The notes: generated by a model from the sequence alone, not told the origin. DNA of 64,000 nt from Monomorium pharaonis (GCF_013373865.1 NC_050472.1:6505276-6569275); one strand, 5' to 3'. Positions 1 through 12,483 are shown, counted from the first letter of the stretch. A program made the numbers and translations.

Positions 1-112
1 TTGTTGTTTTAATAATGATCGTAAAATGTAAATAAAAGAGTTTGATCAAAAAATTTCGTTTCCCCCTTTCAATTGAAATATGTGAATAAAAAAGTTATAA
101 TTTGGAACTCAC

Positions 113-238
113 GTTATGCAGCTTGAAATAAAGGCCGCAGGCATTGCAGACCGGTTCGCCATTGTTGTTTCGTCGCCAGAGGGTTGTGTTACTTGTCCTA
201 CAATTCGCACATTGTACTCCTACCCTCCGCACATTAGC
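113..238 (-). CDS. GATAe: GATAe-like C-terminal GATA finger exon
   Basis: A 126-bp phase 0 exon between acceptor TTGCAG (239-244) and donor AAC|GTGAGT (112-106). It encodes ANVRRVGVQCANCRTSNTTL and then the WRRNNNGEPVCNACGLYFKLHN part of the C-finger. This finger carries the main WGATAR-binding surface. The intron falls directly after KLHN, so the basic tail that normally follows (NRPLxM...) must be on the next exon beyond the left edge. Confidence 0.92.
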
Positions 239-648
239 CTGCAATATAAAAAAGGCATTTTCGTACTGACCCTTCGAGCGACACCTTTTTTTCTACTGAG
301 CACATTCCTATATGAACATTTATATTTTAACGTTTTTGGAGTCGCTGATTACGAATTTAAAGTGAAATTTTTAAAATTTAAAATGACGGACATTCTTTAA
401 ATGTGAAAAAAGTTTTCACGGGAGAATTCTTCGCTCTCGGCGGACGATGACGACATTAAATGTTGCGCCGTCGTCGAGAGACGGGGAGTATTTGAAGAAT
501 CGAGACAACGAAATGGGAGTGCTCAGAGCAAGAAAAATAGAGCAAACAGCCGCCAGCAAGTCCCGTAGTGATTATTTGCTCGAGATAACGTTCTCCTCTT
601 CCCTCTGTCTTTGGTAGCGGTAGAGGGAAACGAGGAGAAGAGAGAGGG

Positions 649-712
<64 letters not shown>

Positions 713-3685
713 AAGGCAGAGGGCGCGAGAATATTACTTAATATCGAAGCCACGTACTTCATAAGTGAGAAATTTATCAGGGTAAATATCAGTGGCCTCG
801 TTTAAACAATGGTCAAGTGAATTTCGGACTCAACAATTAAAACATTTAAGAACGGTAATCTGTCTTTAATCTTTCACCTCCCATACAATATATTTTTCAG
901 AAACATTTATTTTAAGTTAAAAACTATTTAGAAATCATAAGAAATAGATAAACATCAATTTCTTTTTCTTATTGTTTTCTAAAAAGAGAGGAAGAGATAC
1001 AGTTTCAGATTCAACGCATAATTCAAGAATCCGGACAATCAAACTATGAAGTGCAATTTTAATATATCATTCAAATTAATAATTAAAATAAGTAAATTTA
1101 TTGTAACTTGCATTAAAAAAAGAAACAAATAATTATTTAAAAAAAAAAGAAATACACACAATTAAAATTAAAATTTAAATTATCTGAAAATATGTAACTT
1201 TCGAATTATGCATACGAAAGTCAATATTCAAGAGATTATATTAATTAGGTTACGTAATAACATAATTCGCACATTGTTTACCGGTGCAACCGACTGCTTC
1301 GGTTTCGAGCATCGCATGGGCGGCCTGTTCAGGCCGTTGTTCATCTTGTTGTAGATCCCGCAAGCGTTGCAGAGGTAGTGACCAGAGCCATCCCTTCTCC
1401 ATAACGGTGTCATGCTCGCCGCACAGTTGACACACTCTTTGGTTTCCGTCGCTATGACGGTTCCGTCGAACGCCTCGTCGGCACCGGCAAGCGGAAGGGT
1501 GGTCCACCCGGGGGGTCCGCTCCCGCTCGTGGAAACGCTGTACCCACCGCCACAGTTGGGGTACAGCTGCACGTTCGTGGTGTCGTTGACGGATATCGCG
1601 GAGATCGGGTAGCTCTGGACGTATTCCAAAGTCGGGGGTGACGGTGTGCTGCCGCCTGGCCAGTAAGGATCACCCGACGAGGATTTCACGTACTGATACG
1701 ACGGCGCTCCCGTGTACAGAGTCACCTGGGAGCTTGGTGAGCCGGGTTGCTCATAGTGCAGCGTTCGGGTGGCGGCCAGGGACGATGCTAATGTGGGATC
1801 GCTTTTCATGTACGCGCTGCCGGTTGATTCTACCTATTAAATGCGAAACGTAATTTTGCACATTCTCTCAGTTTAACGCCGTGACATGCTGAATCCTTTG
1901 ATTACTTTAGATAATAAAAAATTACATATATTTTATTAGCAATTCTTTTCGATAATAATAAGCAAATGTATATAGGATAAGTCCGAGTTAGATAGCCATA
2001 GTTTTTTAAATTGGAAATAGCATATCTATATTATTGCAATAAATAATCAACAAAGTGTTAACGCACTCAGAGTGCTTTAATGCTTTTTGCACTCGTGCAC
2101 AAAAGACCGACTTTACGCCATCGTTACATAACGTACTATTTATTGATTAATGTTGATTTCTTTTACGCCAAAGAAACAAGGTATCTTAACACAATTATAT
2201 CAAAATTATAGAAATGTTATTACACCAAAAGAAATTTACCAAATTGAAATAAATATTTGTTCAAATTATAGAAAATGTTATCTTGTTTGAAATAAATATT
2301 ATTTATTTTTCACAAAACTTCTGCATGGTACTATTTGAAAGAAATATTTATTTCAATTTAGTAGATTTCTTTTTCAGTGTATAAATTATAAGTTATAGAA
2401 AAATGCTGTACCCAACGTGTCGTTTTAGAATTAGAAATGAAAAGACCTGGACAATATGAATTGCAATTAAAGAAAGATATATCGTTCAGCTTTGCTCACC
2501 TCGGTGACTCTCGAACCAAGTTGCGCCGCTGACGGATACGCCAGGATCACGGGGTCTCCCGGCTTGGCGTAACTATAAGTCGGCGCCTGTTGAAAGGTCT
2601 CACCGGCCGACAAATACTGCGTGTACTGGACGGTCTGCGGCGTGGGCGGAATGGCGACCGGTTCCAGCGTGGTGTACGTGTTCGGCGCCTTGATGGACTC
2701 CGCGGCGGCTGCGGCCTCAGCGTCGTACTTGACGACGTTGCTGACGGCGTCGGCGTAGCTCGTCGCGACGAGCTGCTGCTGCTGCTGCTGCTGCTGCTGA
2801 TGACCGGCGCGTATACCGTCGATCGGTGGAGAGTACGGGGGCGCGGGTGATCCGAGATGGACCGTGGAGCCTGACTGCGTGACGATCGCCGACGTGTCGT
2901 AATCCTCCGTCGTCGTTAGCACCGGCGACGTTTGGTATCTCGTCCCGGACGGCTGATGATTCTCGTGCGGGCTGTATCTTTGATGCCCGGCCTGCTGGGT
3001 CCGTCGGTGGTCGGGTACTTGTACGGTGATCACGTGATTGTCCCTTCGGACCTCGTGACCGTCGGAATAAGCGTATATCCGATCCACTCCCATTCTGTCT
3101 GGCGCGGGTGTCTCGTATCTTTGCGCGAAGAAGTCGTATTTCGATATGATAAACGTTTTCTCAATCACTCTCTCTAATTTTTGAACTAGTAATGCTTTCG
3201 GTACTTTCTTACCTGGGCGGCTCCTTGGTGACCGTAAGTGTGGGGGTAGACTCGGGGGTTTCGGAGACTTCGACCTGAACCTCCTGTCCGTTGGTCGTGG
3301 TGACGTAAACGACGCGCTGCTGTTCCGTCGATCGTTGTTGATCCTCAGCGGTGCCCGTATGGGAAATCTGCACGTAGTGTTGCTGCGTTCGTTGCTGTTC
3401 CTCTTGATAATTGCGCTGTTGCTCGTGTTGCTCGTTTCTCTGCTGAAGTCCCTGAAGGTTCCCGGTGACCGGATTGGAGTCTGGCGATTCCGGATCAACC
3501 TCGGCGATCCCCTCGGTTATATGGCCGGCGGTCGTAATTGTTCTTACGTGTCTTCTGGTCGTTATCACGCTTTGAGGACTTCCGGCTGTTCGATCTTCCG
3601 TTCTGGGAACTTGGGACGAATTATCTTCCGCGCGGTGACCGTCCCATTCCATCTTGATCTCTTGTTTTACCAATGTCTCTTTCAT
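113..3685 (-). CDS. GATAe: GATAe-like GATA zinc-finger transcription factor, partial (3' end beyond left edge)
   Basis: Reconstructed as four coding exons: complement of 113-238, 1282-1833, 2500-3118 and 3213-3685, giving 590 codons without a stop; the rest lies left of base 1. All introns are GT-AG and all phases match. The N-terminal part (about residues 1-490) is low-complexity and rich in Gln, Ser, Thr and Pro. An N-terminal GATA finger has Cys at about 498, 501, 519 and 522, and a C-terminal finger has Cys at about 558, 561, 579 and 582, both with C-X2-C-X17-C spacing. GATA factors bind WGATAR DNA in the nucleus. The C-finger core is standard, but its basic tail is on an exon outside the window. 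The N-finger departs from the canonical sequence (CVNCAAS, GIYNKMNNG). Divergence of this finger and tandem linkage to serpent favour GATAe over pannier, whose N-finger is normally canonical; grain is unlikely. The first Met was chosen because it lies just inside the first clear coding exon; an upstream start is possible. The GATA family call is near certain; the paralogue name is moderate. Confidence 0.85.
239..1281 (-). other. GATAe-like intron between the two finger exons
   Basis: A 1,043-bp AT-rich intron. It holds an (AG)n microsatellite at 653-709 and one unit of a dispersed repeat at about 338-395 that is also seen at 48946-49095. I see no exon in it. Confidence 0.8.
653..709. repeat. 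(AG)n microsatellite
   Basis: About 28 uninterrupted AG units in the intron between the GATAe-like finger exons. The long open frames across it on both strands are artefacts of the dinucleotide repeat. Confidence 0.97.
1282..1833 (-). CDS. GATAe: GATAe-like third exon with divergent N-terminal GATA finger
   Basis: The acceptor AG is at 1834-1835 and the donor CCG|GTAAAC at 1281; 552 bp, phase 0 at both ends. It begins VESTGSAYMKSDPTLASS, passes through a Tyr/Ser/Pro-rich region (VTLYTGAPSYQYVKSSSGD), and ends in the N-finger KECVNCAASMTPLWRRDGSG followed by HYLCNACGIYNKMNNGLNRP. Relative to canonical GATA N-fingers it has Ala instead of Gly after the second Cys, Ile for Leu in CNACGL, and an extra Asn before Gly. 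All four zinc ligands are intact. Confidence 0.9.
2221..2381. mobile_element. MITE-like inverted-repeat element in a GATAe-like intron
   Basis: Imperfect terminal inverted repeats of about 45 bp: the left end reads TACACCAAAAGAAATTTACC and the right end, reverse complemented, reads TACACTGAAAAAGAAATCTA; both continue into a shared AAATTGAAATAAATATTT block. There is no coding capacity. It sits inside the 1834-2499 intron. Ends of the TACAC type recur in other elements in this window. Confidence 0.7.
2500..3118 (-). CDS. GATAe: GATAe-like second exon, Gln/Ala-rich region
   Basis: This 619-bp exon (one base plus 206 codons) is entered at phase 2 and left at phase 0 through the donor GAG|GTGAGC at 2499. 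The peptide begins YETPAPDRMGVDRIYAYSDG, contains a run of nine Gln coded by CAG repeats (about 2771-2797) and an AEAAAAAESIKAP stretch, and ends QLGSRVTE. No DNA-binding motif is present; it is probably activation-domain sequence. Reading continues out of the exon for only a few codons, which supports the donor. Confidence 0.85.
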
Positions 3686-3688
3686 GTC
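3213..3688 (-). CDS. GATAe: GATAe-like first clear coding exon
   Basis: The acceptor AG at 3689-3690 follows a T-rich tract, and the exon opens GAC then ATG (3683-3685). The open frame runs 157 codons plus two bases to a GTAAG donor at 3212. The peptide starts MKETLVKQEIKMEWDG and is rich in Gln, Glu and Thr; near its end it has VVYVTTTNGQEVQVEV followed by VTKEPPR. The last codon AG|A is completed by the next exon after a short 94-bp intron (3119-3212). Bases 3686-3688 are either 5'UTR or one more codon if an upstream coding exon is used. Confidence 0.8.
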
Positions 3689-5751
3689 CTGGATAAAATG
3701 GAAGTTCCATTTCAGGAGCAATATCTAATCTCATGTAAATACATCCAAATGTGCATTAACTATTCCTTGGTTTTATTTTTAATGGGACGGCTTTATTCTT
3801 TTAACACTCGTTTCCTCAAGTCACTGTGAGAAAAGAGTTTACGTCCAGAAATAATTCTATTATTATCCTTCCTACCGCGAGAATAATTAAAAAATATCTT
3901 ATCTTTAATAGACATATTACGTTATTTATTACGGATAACTTATCAAAAAGATAAATATGTAAGAGGGAGTCTTTCAACTTTCGCAGTCTCTCAACTTTTC
4001 GGAGCAGGGTAGTATAAATAAATAAATGTTAATGATAGATACAACGACGCGGCCACGTGCGAAAACTCGCGTGCAAAGGCACCAGGAATAACGTACGTTA
4101 TCGTCGCGATAACGGTATGGTACAAGTAAAGTCATATGTCGGATTTTCAACCGGATAACAGATGAGATTGGTGTCTAGGTCGGCGATTGCGCGAAAACTT
4201 TTACTCTCATCGATAACTTTCATTCTAGTAAACCTAATCTAAAAGCAACATGCGTTATAAATAATTCGCTATTAGTTAAGGAAATCTATCGCTGACATTC
4301 AATACTGACGTTTTCGATCTCACAGAAATTAACTCTTAAGGAGAAAGAATTTCAAGTGATAGATGTTACATGGTAAGCAAGTTCTTGTTTTATAGGACTT
4401 CGCGATATTGTTACTAAAGATCTAGGATGACTTCTACATATACTGCATCCGTCAAAACCTCAGTTCATTAAACATTATTTACCATGCTTAAATAAATTAT
4501 AAAGAAATTTAAAAACAAAATTCTTAGTTTGTTATATTTATAAAAAAAATTTTTACACCCTTGCTATCGAAAGAGATGAGGTATATGGCCACTCATGAAT
4601 GAAACAATCAAACTGAACGAAAAATATGAGAGCTAAGCATTTGTATTTTGGTTCATTTTGTATATGCTTCATTTATTTATTGTCTTCCTATTACGTATCA
4701 TGAAATAACCACTAAGCTTTTTACACTTCCTATAAAGAGAATAATCATTTCATATAGTTTATAATAATACATTGCTGTGCCACTCACAACATTGACAAGT
4801 TGATTCAATTCAACTTTAAAAACTGAAATTATAATACAATACTAATATAACATAAAAACATAAGGTTTGCAAACAGATTATTTTTACTCCTTCCACTGCG
4901 GTGCAAGTAAATTTTTATGCGACGTAAATATGAGAAATTTGCTGATATAACAATTAATACCGCTGATTTAATGTTGAGCAAACGTATTGCTCTAAAATTA
5001 GATTTCTACTAAATCAAGTCATAATCTGTTCGTCAAAATTTCGTCAATCAACAGGCTGAAGGCTAACGGACTGGATTAGTCATTTTTTCAGGGGAATCCT
5101 CGAGACACGCGACACGAAATTCACGTTTCGGCTCGCGGGCGAGAACACAAACGGCGGGTTTAGTGACGCGGGTGGAGGAGAGGGAAAGGACCGGGGACAC
5201 ACCTCGTCCGTCTCGAGAAAAAATGCGAGAGGCACTGTTTGTCCTGCGTCACACTTCCGCTCGGCAATGTCAAGTTTCGACTTCCGGCGCGCGAGCACGC
5301 GACGGCTCTCTTTCTTTGGCAAAGACCTCGCGCGACTTCCGCTATATCTCGCCGGCGATGATCTCGCAATCCGTAGGTATTCCGGTGCCGTGAGTGTCAA
5401 ATCTAATCGTAATGCGACGGGTGACGATCGGTTTGTAAATGTGACAGCGATGAAGTGAACGAAAGGAATTGGTTATTGTAAATTGTAAGTAAAATTTTAA
5501 TCGGAAAAAATTATTTTTCGCGCGATGACAATTCCATGTGTATCATAACTGAAATAATAACAGAGGAAGATCAATATTGATCGCCAATACTGGCATAGAG
5601 CACCTAAAGCAGCACCTCCTTATTTCTCGTAAAAGTAAATGTTGCACTGTATTAATGTTGATAAAAATATGATTTGCTTATTAAAGGAGTAAACTCATAA
5701 TTTATGGCTTTTTTAATATAAAGTCTGAAGCAACTAAATATCTAACTTAGA

Positions 5752-5898
5752 GCCGGTTATTCCAACTTCTTGGTAAACTTACCTATCAGGTATACGTGCC
5801 TAAAAACATGTGTCTATCTTCTTTTTTTTCTAAATAAATAAAAACAGGTACAGATTTGTCTGATAGGTAAGTTTACCAAGAAGTTCGAATAAACGGCC
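5752..5898. mobile_element. MITE-like element with about 37-bp terminal inverted repeats
   Basis: The left arm contains CTTCTTGGTAAACTTACCTA; the right arm is its near-perfect reverse complement, with about 25 identical bases. The outer ends are GCCGGTTATTCC and GGCCGTTTATTCG. The total is about 147 bp with no coding capacity. Confidence 0.8.
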
Positions 5899-6654
5899 TT
5901 TAATCTAACCTTCATATATGGTCGCGCTATATTTCGATTTGCGAAACAGCACAAAATATTTGTATAATCGACAGAAAATGTTGGAAGGGAAAGAAAAGAA
6001 AAATGTCACCTAATACGCCATCAGATAGAAGACAATTTCTAGCTTACATTTTATTCAAAATTTTATTTACTTTGTTTTATAAGAAATACTATTTAAAAAA
6101 CAAAATATATGCATCTTCCTCTAATAATAAGAAACGTTTTATTGTCAAATGTTGAAGTGAACAATAACGTTTGTTAAAATTGATCTATTTTGTTACAAAT
6201 ATTATTTTATTAAATGAACACTTTCTCTTGAATGATATTTTTAATTGTAGTCGAATCATTCAGTTATATTTTCAGTAATACTTTGTGTTTTATTCGCGCA
6301 AAACAATCGCTCGTTATTTCAAAGCATTAAAGACGTGAAAATATCTAATGTGTCTATCAAGATCTCGCAAATGGCGTAAATAATCAATAAAAGATCGTTT
6401 CAGACTTCGATCTCAATTGACGTCATAAAATTAATGATAATTCATAACTTATAAACTTATAGTAACGTTTCGAGTAACTTCTCTCAGTTGTTAATATATT
6501 TGTTCAAGCAAAATCGCAATAACTTTGATATTACATAACGTATGTAATGCAAATGTTAAATAAACGTAAAAAAATTTTCAATTATAACATCAAACTATGA
6601 ACATTACTTTTCTATATTTTTCGCGTTTCATTCGTAAAAATCAATTGTCAGTAC

Positions 6655-6876
6655 CTCGTTTGCCGCGTGTCGCATTTGAGCCGGGTTTTCTTCCTGTTCC
6701 CGCGTAACCTGCGATCTCGATCGCACCGAATACACTCTGATCTTTGAAACGGATACACTCAAGCCGACCGCATATATCAAACGGTGTGTACACTCGGAAA
6801 TATTTGCGGGATGATGAGAGTGTTCGGAAGATCGCTCAGAAGAGAGACGCTTCACCGACGGGAAGCGTTTTACAAC
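6655..6876 (-). promoter_or_regulatory. Candidate promoter and alternative first exon of the GATAe-like gene
   Basis: A CpG-rich block. Reading the minus strand, an arthropod-type initiator TCAGTTGT lies near 6877. An ATG at 6673-6675 opens MRHAANE, which ends exactly at a possible donor GAG|GTACTG (6654) at phase 0. Spliced to 3688 it would continue in frame as MRHAANE-DMKETLVK. The donor is weak at positions 4-6 and the ATG context is poor, so this is an inference. Confidence 0.25.
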
Positions 6877-8197
6877 TGACGAGCGCAAGAGAGATGACTC
6901 GTCGTGGTGTCCCACAAAGAGACGGAAGGTGGAAGGAAAGAGGTGGAATTGTAGTGAAGCTACATCGGTGGCTCGGCCGCCACCAATGCGTTCTTCTTGC
7001 CGTCCATCAACGAGCAACGAAGAGAATATAATGAGTGAGGAACAACGATATAGTGAGAAATGATGAAGTGTGAGTAACAGTGAGAGTGAGAGTGAGAGTG
7101 AGATTGAAAGGGAGAGAGAGAGAAGGGAAGGGGGGGGAGGAGAATGAGAAGAAGAGAGAGAAAAGCTGTAAGAAGAACATGCAGCAGACAATTTAGATGG
7201 ACACCAACAGCAGCGGGAGCGACCCGATTGGGCGGACCCTTGCGTCTCATTGGCCGACCGATTGCGAGATTCTCCGTGGTTATTCTCGCGTGCTATTGCC
7301 GCAAGAATCGATCGCGTGCTACTCGTCTCTTTCTCTCTGTAACTCGATGAGAAAATCTGACATTTTGCACGTTTTATTTACACCTTTCACAAATCTGCTT
7401 CTTCTTTTCTTTTCTACACTGAGCTTAACTCCCTTTGAAGGAATAAGTGCATCTAAAACGGATTTATCTCTTGAAATAATCTCGAGTATTAGTTGTAATA
7501 ATAATAATAGTTGTGTAACACTTCATACAAACATTTTTTTCCAAAGTATATATTTTTCAAGTATATTTTTCAATATTCCTTCTGACGATACTTTATGCTA
7601 GACAAACATTTTGTAAATATTACATTCACGTATGTACGTTTATACAACGTACATGTTAGCTTATAGGTTTACAGATTGTTGGTATTACACCGCGTCATGA
7701 CAATAAAATCCAACGAGACCGTGCATTCGTAATTCTGTCCAGCCGGATTGGACGAATTACGTACAGTACGGTCCGGGAGGGAAAAAGGTCGCAGAGGGAA
7801 TCCGTTTGTTTGCTCACTGATAAGCACGATGAGACGACGAGAGATAACGAGGGACGACAGGGGAACGAAACATGTCCACGAGATCGTCGTCATAGTCGGC
7901 CATCGTTGCTAATGCCTTGCATCGCCATTTTGTAGCGGCGACAGCTTAAGGGGAATGATGATTCATCCATATATACTGACCAGTTTGAAAAAGGGATCAC
8001 TACGGCGAATTCGTAATATTGTCTCGTTTTAATAGATCAAAAAAATAAATAAAGATATTCATCCCGGAATTATAAAATTTAACGTTTAATCGAATTTTAT
8101 GCTTACATCACAAAGTTGTTTATAAATATATTTTTGATATACATACATCTCGATTATCAATTATTCGAAATCATGCAGTCAAACTCGCCGCGCTTAT

Positions 8198-8820
8198 TAT
8201 GTCCAAACCTAAATTAACATTTAAGATTAAAAAAAAGTCTTAGAATAAGAAATTAAATAAAATGACCTTAAATTGATATTAGACCTGTAATGGCTCCAGT
8301 TTTTTAATTATCTGGTTAACTTATGGTTAAAAAGTTATGGAAAGCTTGAGTGAAGCTGGATAAAACATCAAGTTAAGCCTAACCATCAGTTTTAAGATTA
8401 ATCCAGATAATGAAAAACCGAGACGTAATAAAGAAAAAAACAAAACTTAAAATATGCACACAAAAATGCACGCAAAGAAATATTTTTTTATTCCTAAAAG
8501 AAACAAGTGCCTACTTTTCGTTTACTTTTTATCTTTAAAATTCTTTTTTCTCTAAAATTGAAAAAATATCAAACTTATCTGTCACAAGTTTTGGATTATT
8601 GATCCTATTGTTTTGTTTAGGCCCATAACTCAAAATATATTATTTTCTTTATTTATTATTTTTTATTTAATAACTTTTTTCTTCTTTTTAACAATTTTGT
8701 TTATCACTTAACGTCATTTAATCTCTTTTCTGTGAAAATTATTCTGTTCATTTTTTTCAAGTCCTATTTATTCTATAAACTCAAATAATATGGTAGTATA
8801 ATAAATTTGGACATAATAGC
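8198..8820. mobile_element. Possible inverted-repeat element with CTTATTATGTCCAAA-type ends
   Basis: GCTTATTATGTCCAAACC at about 8192-8210 is matched inversely by TTTGGACATAATAGC at about 8807-8821. The first 100 bp are repeated around 9508-9610 (TCCGCTTATTATGTTTAGAC, then a shared AAATTGATAT segment), indicating a dispersed family. There is no coding capacity, and the ends are only approximate. Confidence 0.45.
8297..8420. repeat. Short inverted repeat (MITE-like)
   Basis: The arm GTTTTTTAATTATCTGG near 8299-8315 pairs with CCAGATAATGAAAAAC near 8403-8418, with a spacer of about 90 bases. It lies inside the larger 8198-8820 element and may be a nested insertion. Confidence 0.45.
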
Positions 8821-9507
8821 AGAATTAAATATACAAATTGTTTATAAAAATAGCATTCAGTATTAAAAAATAAAAATTATATACAAGTGTTCGTATTTAA
8901 AAAATAGTGAAATTTTCGACCTATGTTTTATTAAACTTTTTTAATATGTGTACTATTTACATTATAAATGCTAAATTTTTTAATAAGTATTCTGTAATAG
9001 AATCTATGTAGAAAACGTGTTCCAAATTTCCAGATATTTCTTAGAATGCTGTACAAAGATTTGTAAAAGATCGAAGTTATATTAACTATTCATAAATTAA
9101 ATCTTATTATAATTATAATATACAAATAGTTATTGTATATTAATAATGACAATATATTTAAATTATCTGCACAATAAACGTGCAAATCTTAAAGGGGCAG
9201 ACTAACGATTAAGTCATAGTTAATTTTTGATGTTGCGATACTTGCCGCGCGATTAATCATGGCCCAATCTCAACGCAAGACAGGAAGGAAGAAGAAATAG
9301 TAACTTCAATTATGTATCGTACATACGGAAGAGTCATCTTCCGATAATGACTATTGCTTGCGTCACCATGCACCTGATTCATTTCTGCAAACGAAACGTC
9401 ATCAACAACGAAACCGTCACAATTTTTGATAATTGCAGAAAAGGTATATTCAAGGAACGAAACTAGAGTATACTTAATCCCCTTGTAGTTCAAACTAATT
9501 TATCCGC

Positions 9508-9612
9508 TTATTATGTTTAGACAGTTAATTTAAAATTTAAGATTTAAGAAATTTAAGATTAAAAAAAATTTAGAACAAAAAATATGATAAAGTCAAATTG
9601 ATATCAAGACTT
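9508..9612. repeat. Dispersed repeat, second copy of the 8198-8300 sequence
   Basis: Matches the left part of the 8198-8820 element through CTTATTATGT, TTTAAGATTAAAAAAAA, AAATTGATAT and CTTGTAAT blocks at the same spacing. No matching right end was found, so it is probably truncated. Confidence 0.5.
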
Positions 9613-10058
9613 GTAATAATTGAAAAAAGTACATCCAAAATATTCACAGAAAATCTTTTCGTACTAAGAAAAATGATTATTCAATTTTTTCTCTTTAAAT
9701 AATTATTAAAAAACATATTTTATAAAATTTATTTAAAATGTGTTATAAATTTTAATACCTTTTGGAATCAAGATTATTAAATTAAAATTAAAATTTGTTT
9801 ATAGTTTCAATTATTTAAAAAAAAATGTAAATTTATAAGTACTTGAGGACATGATAATAAGTATTTCTAAACAATTTGTGATAAGAATATTTTAAAATTA
9901 TTCAAGAATTAAGTCAAGAAAATATTCTTTGTTTAAGAATTATTACATAAAAAATAAAAAATAATCGTTTTTCTTAGCAGTAATATTGATATATCTTTTA
10001 AATGTATGATATATTTATAAACTGCATCAAACTAATCTATTGTGCTTATTTATCCATA

Positions 10059-10295
10059 CACTCAAAAAAAATTTTTGCTGAGATAGACAGATTTTTTGAT
10101 ACCAAAATGTATCGCTAATTTTTTTTATCTGCTAGAATTTTGGCTGTCACGTATAGAATTTATAATTCTGTTTCTGCCAGTTAGATTGATTACAATACAT
10201 ATACATATCACAGTATTTGCTAATCATTTATCTGCCTCAGCTAATTTTTACAAACATATAATTTTGGTTGAAGTTGCAAGATCATTTTTTTAGTG
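10059..10295. mobile_element. Possible MITE-like element
   Basis: The ends CACTCAAAAAAAATTTTTGC and, inverted, CACTAAAAAAATGATCTTGC are similar, and inner segments (GCTGAGATAGACAG against CTGAGGCAGATAAATG) also pair. About 237 bp with no coding capacity. The boundary evidence is weaker than for the other elements. Confidence 0.4.
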
Positions 10296-12483
10296 CATCT
10301 AAAATAAAATTTTAGAACAAAGAAAACAAATTTTATCAAAACAGGAAGTAGGAGTAAATTGATCTCAAATTGGGATCTCGTAAGCAAGCGATATCTTAAT
10401 TTTCTCGAGCATTTTCAATTTTTGTTATTAATTGCCAATGTTAAATGATATATCAAGCTACCATATGTAACCAATGTTTTCTATACTTTACAATTAATAA
10501 TCGCGATCTCGATGATAGGCAATTAAGATAAAGAGACGCGTTTGCCGCCATAAATTTATCGATTTGCACGATCGATACGAGGTACGGTAGGATTTCTGGA
10601 AATCGCGACTCAAGAGGAAAACAGATATATTTTTGGGCCGAACCTTTGAACGCAAATGGAAGTGCTCGGAATGGCGTACGTGACGCCGTCGGATACTTCT
10701 AGCTGCGATCGCAATGATACCGGCAAGCGCGCCCGCTCGATAGAAATCAAGAGCACATTCACACGCGCACACGTACGTCGCAGGTTTCCTCTTGAAACAA
10801 TATACCGCTGATAAGAACGAGCTATTACGAGCCACGACAAAAGAAAGAGAGATGATTACACGCAATTGCAACACACACCGAAAGTTTGATGGGACGAATC
10901 ACAATTTTATTGACTTTATATAATAATTTTCTGTTAAATTGTATACAGATCAGATTACGAGACATTTTATACAAAATAAAAAGATTGACACGGTACCAGG
11001 AAAACAATTTTGAAACTTATGCTATTAATCGTATGATTATATAACACAAAAAATGTATTAACAAGCAAATATAAAATTAAGAATTTTATTTTGATGCAAC
11101 ATTTGCGTTTACCTACATTTACACTTGTTATTTAAATATAAAGTTAAAGTGGAGGAAATTTGATTTTACATTACGTATCTTCATTAAAAATTATTAAATA
11201 AAATGACAATACTAGGAATAAAAAAATAATGACGTTCTTGTAATGAGATTCTAATAAATAAATAGTAAATAAATTTGTAGGCATTTTAATCTCTATAAAT
11301 ATAAAGAAGATCAATGATATTTATTTCCTCTTTTTCTTTAATTTATTAATCCAGCAATGTTATTGCCCTTTATAAAGTATCGATTGCAAAAAGGAATATA
11401 ATGCCCGTTTCCGACGGAATCATAAAAACCAATCCCACTTTTTCCAAGATCCGACGCTTCGATAAAGCAACAATTCGATATGAACTTGGAAACGCATCGG
11501 CGCGGATTAGCTTCGCAGTGCAGTCACGTTAAACCACCTGCATACAGAGCTTTACATGGGTGAAGTTTGGCAATCGTTCAATTTTACAATCGTGTTATGC
11601 CGCGGAGTAAGCAAACAGTACTGGGCAAACAAGAGGTAACAGCGACGCGTGTATAATTGCACGAAAGATTTCTCAGCGTCGCAATGACGCCCGATTAAAG
11701 TGTAACAGACTAGTTTCATGTAAATTTGTTTTTCTAACAAAAAAAAAAACCATTATTTACCCGAGTCATCATGTGTTTATTGAGTTCAAATAACTAAGAA
11801 CCAAGACATATACTTCAAGTGATAACGATTAATTGTTATTTTTTATATATATAACTTCTATTACATATAATATATAATTTTTACAATATTTTATCTCTTT
11901 GTATACAAGCTTTGTAATAATATTTAATTTTATACGCATATCTCATTAAATGTATATCTCAATTTAACTTTTAATGGATTAAAATTTTCAATTAATTAAT
12001 AACTGCAAAGCGTTAAATTTCTAATTAAGCAATTAATTTAATAATATTGACAGCATTAAATAAATATAGATAAAAAGTAATCAGAATATAAATAAAGGAT
12101 TTTTATACAAAATTTTATATGCTATGAGTTTTGTGCATCTGTATTTGACTTTTGTCGCACGTGGACGTAACGTTTTATATTAAAAGAATCGTGGATATAC
12201 ATGCATATGATTATATGATAAATGCGCGGGTCGTGCAAGATAGACAAGAGGAAAAAGTAACAGTCGAAGGCGACGAGAGATCATTTGAACCTGAAGATAC
12301 CAGGACCGATACACAAAGCGTGGCGCGTCACGCTGTACATCGTCGATGGGGAGGCGCGCGTGGTGCCGCCACGCTGTCAAAATAAACGGCACTATCGCGA
12401 TTTATCTCGTTTCCCATGATAATAAGAGATAAAACTGCATCCTTACATTAGCTAGTATATCAGCTAAAATGATAATTTCAGTC

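Noticed and set aside
113..3685. Left gene as pannier or grain
   Set aside because: Pannier fingers are highly canonical (GRECVNCGAIST, GTRTTTLWRRN) and the grain type ends in a different tail; the divergent N-finger and serpent linkage fit GATAe better, though a phylogeny is needed.
3335..3829. Plus-strand open frame of 164 codons
   Set aside because: Antisense shadow of the GATAe-like first coding exon; Leu-rich because of CAG-repeat complement.
6628..7191. Minus-strand open frame of 187 codons
   Set aside because: The first half is Ser/Leu low complexity from CT-rich sequence and no homology is recognised. Only its last seven codons were kept, as part of a candidate first exon.
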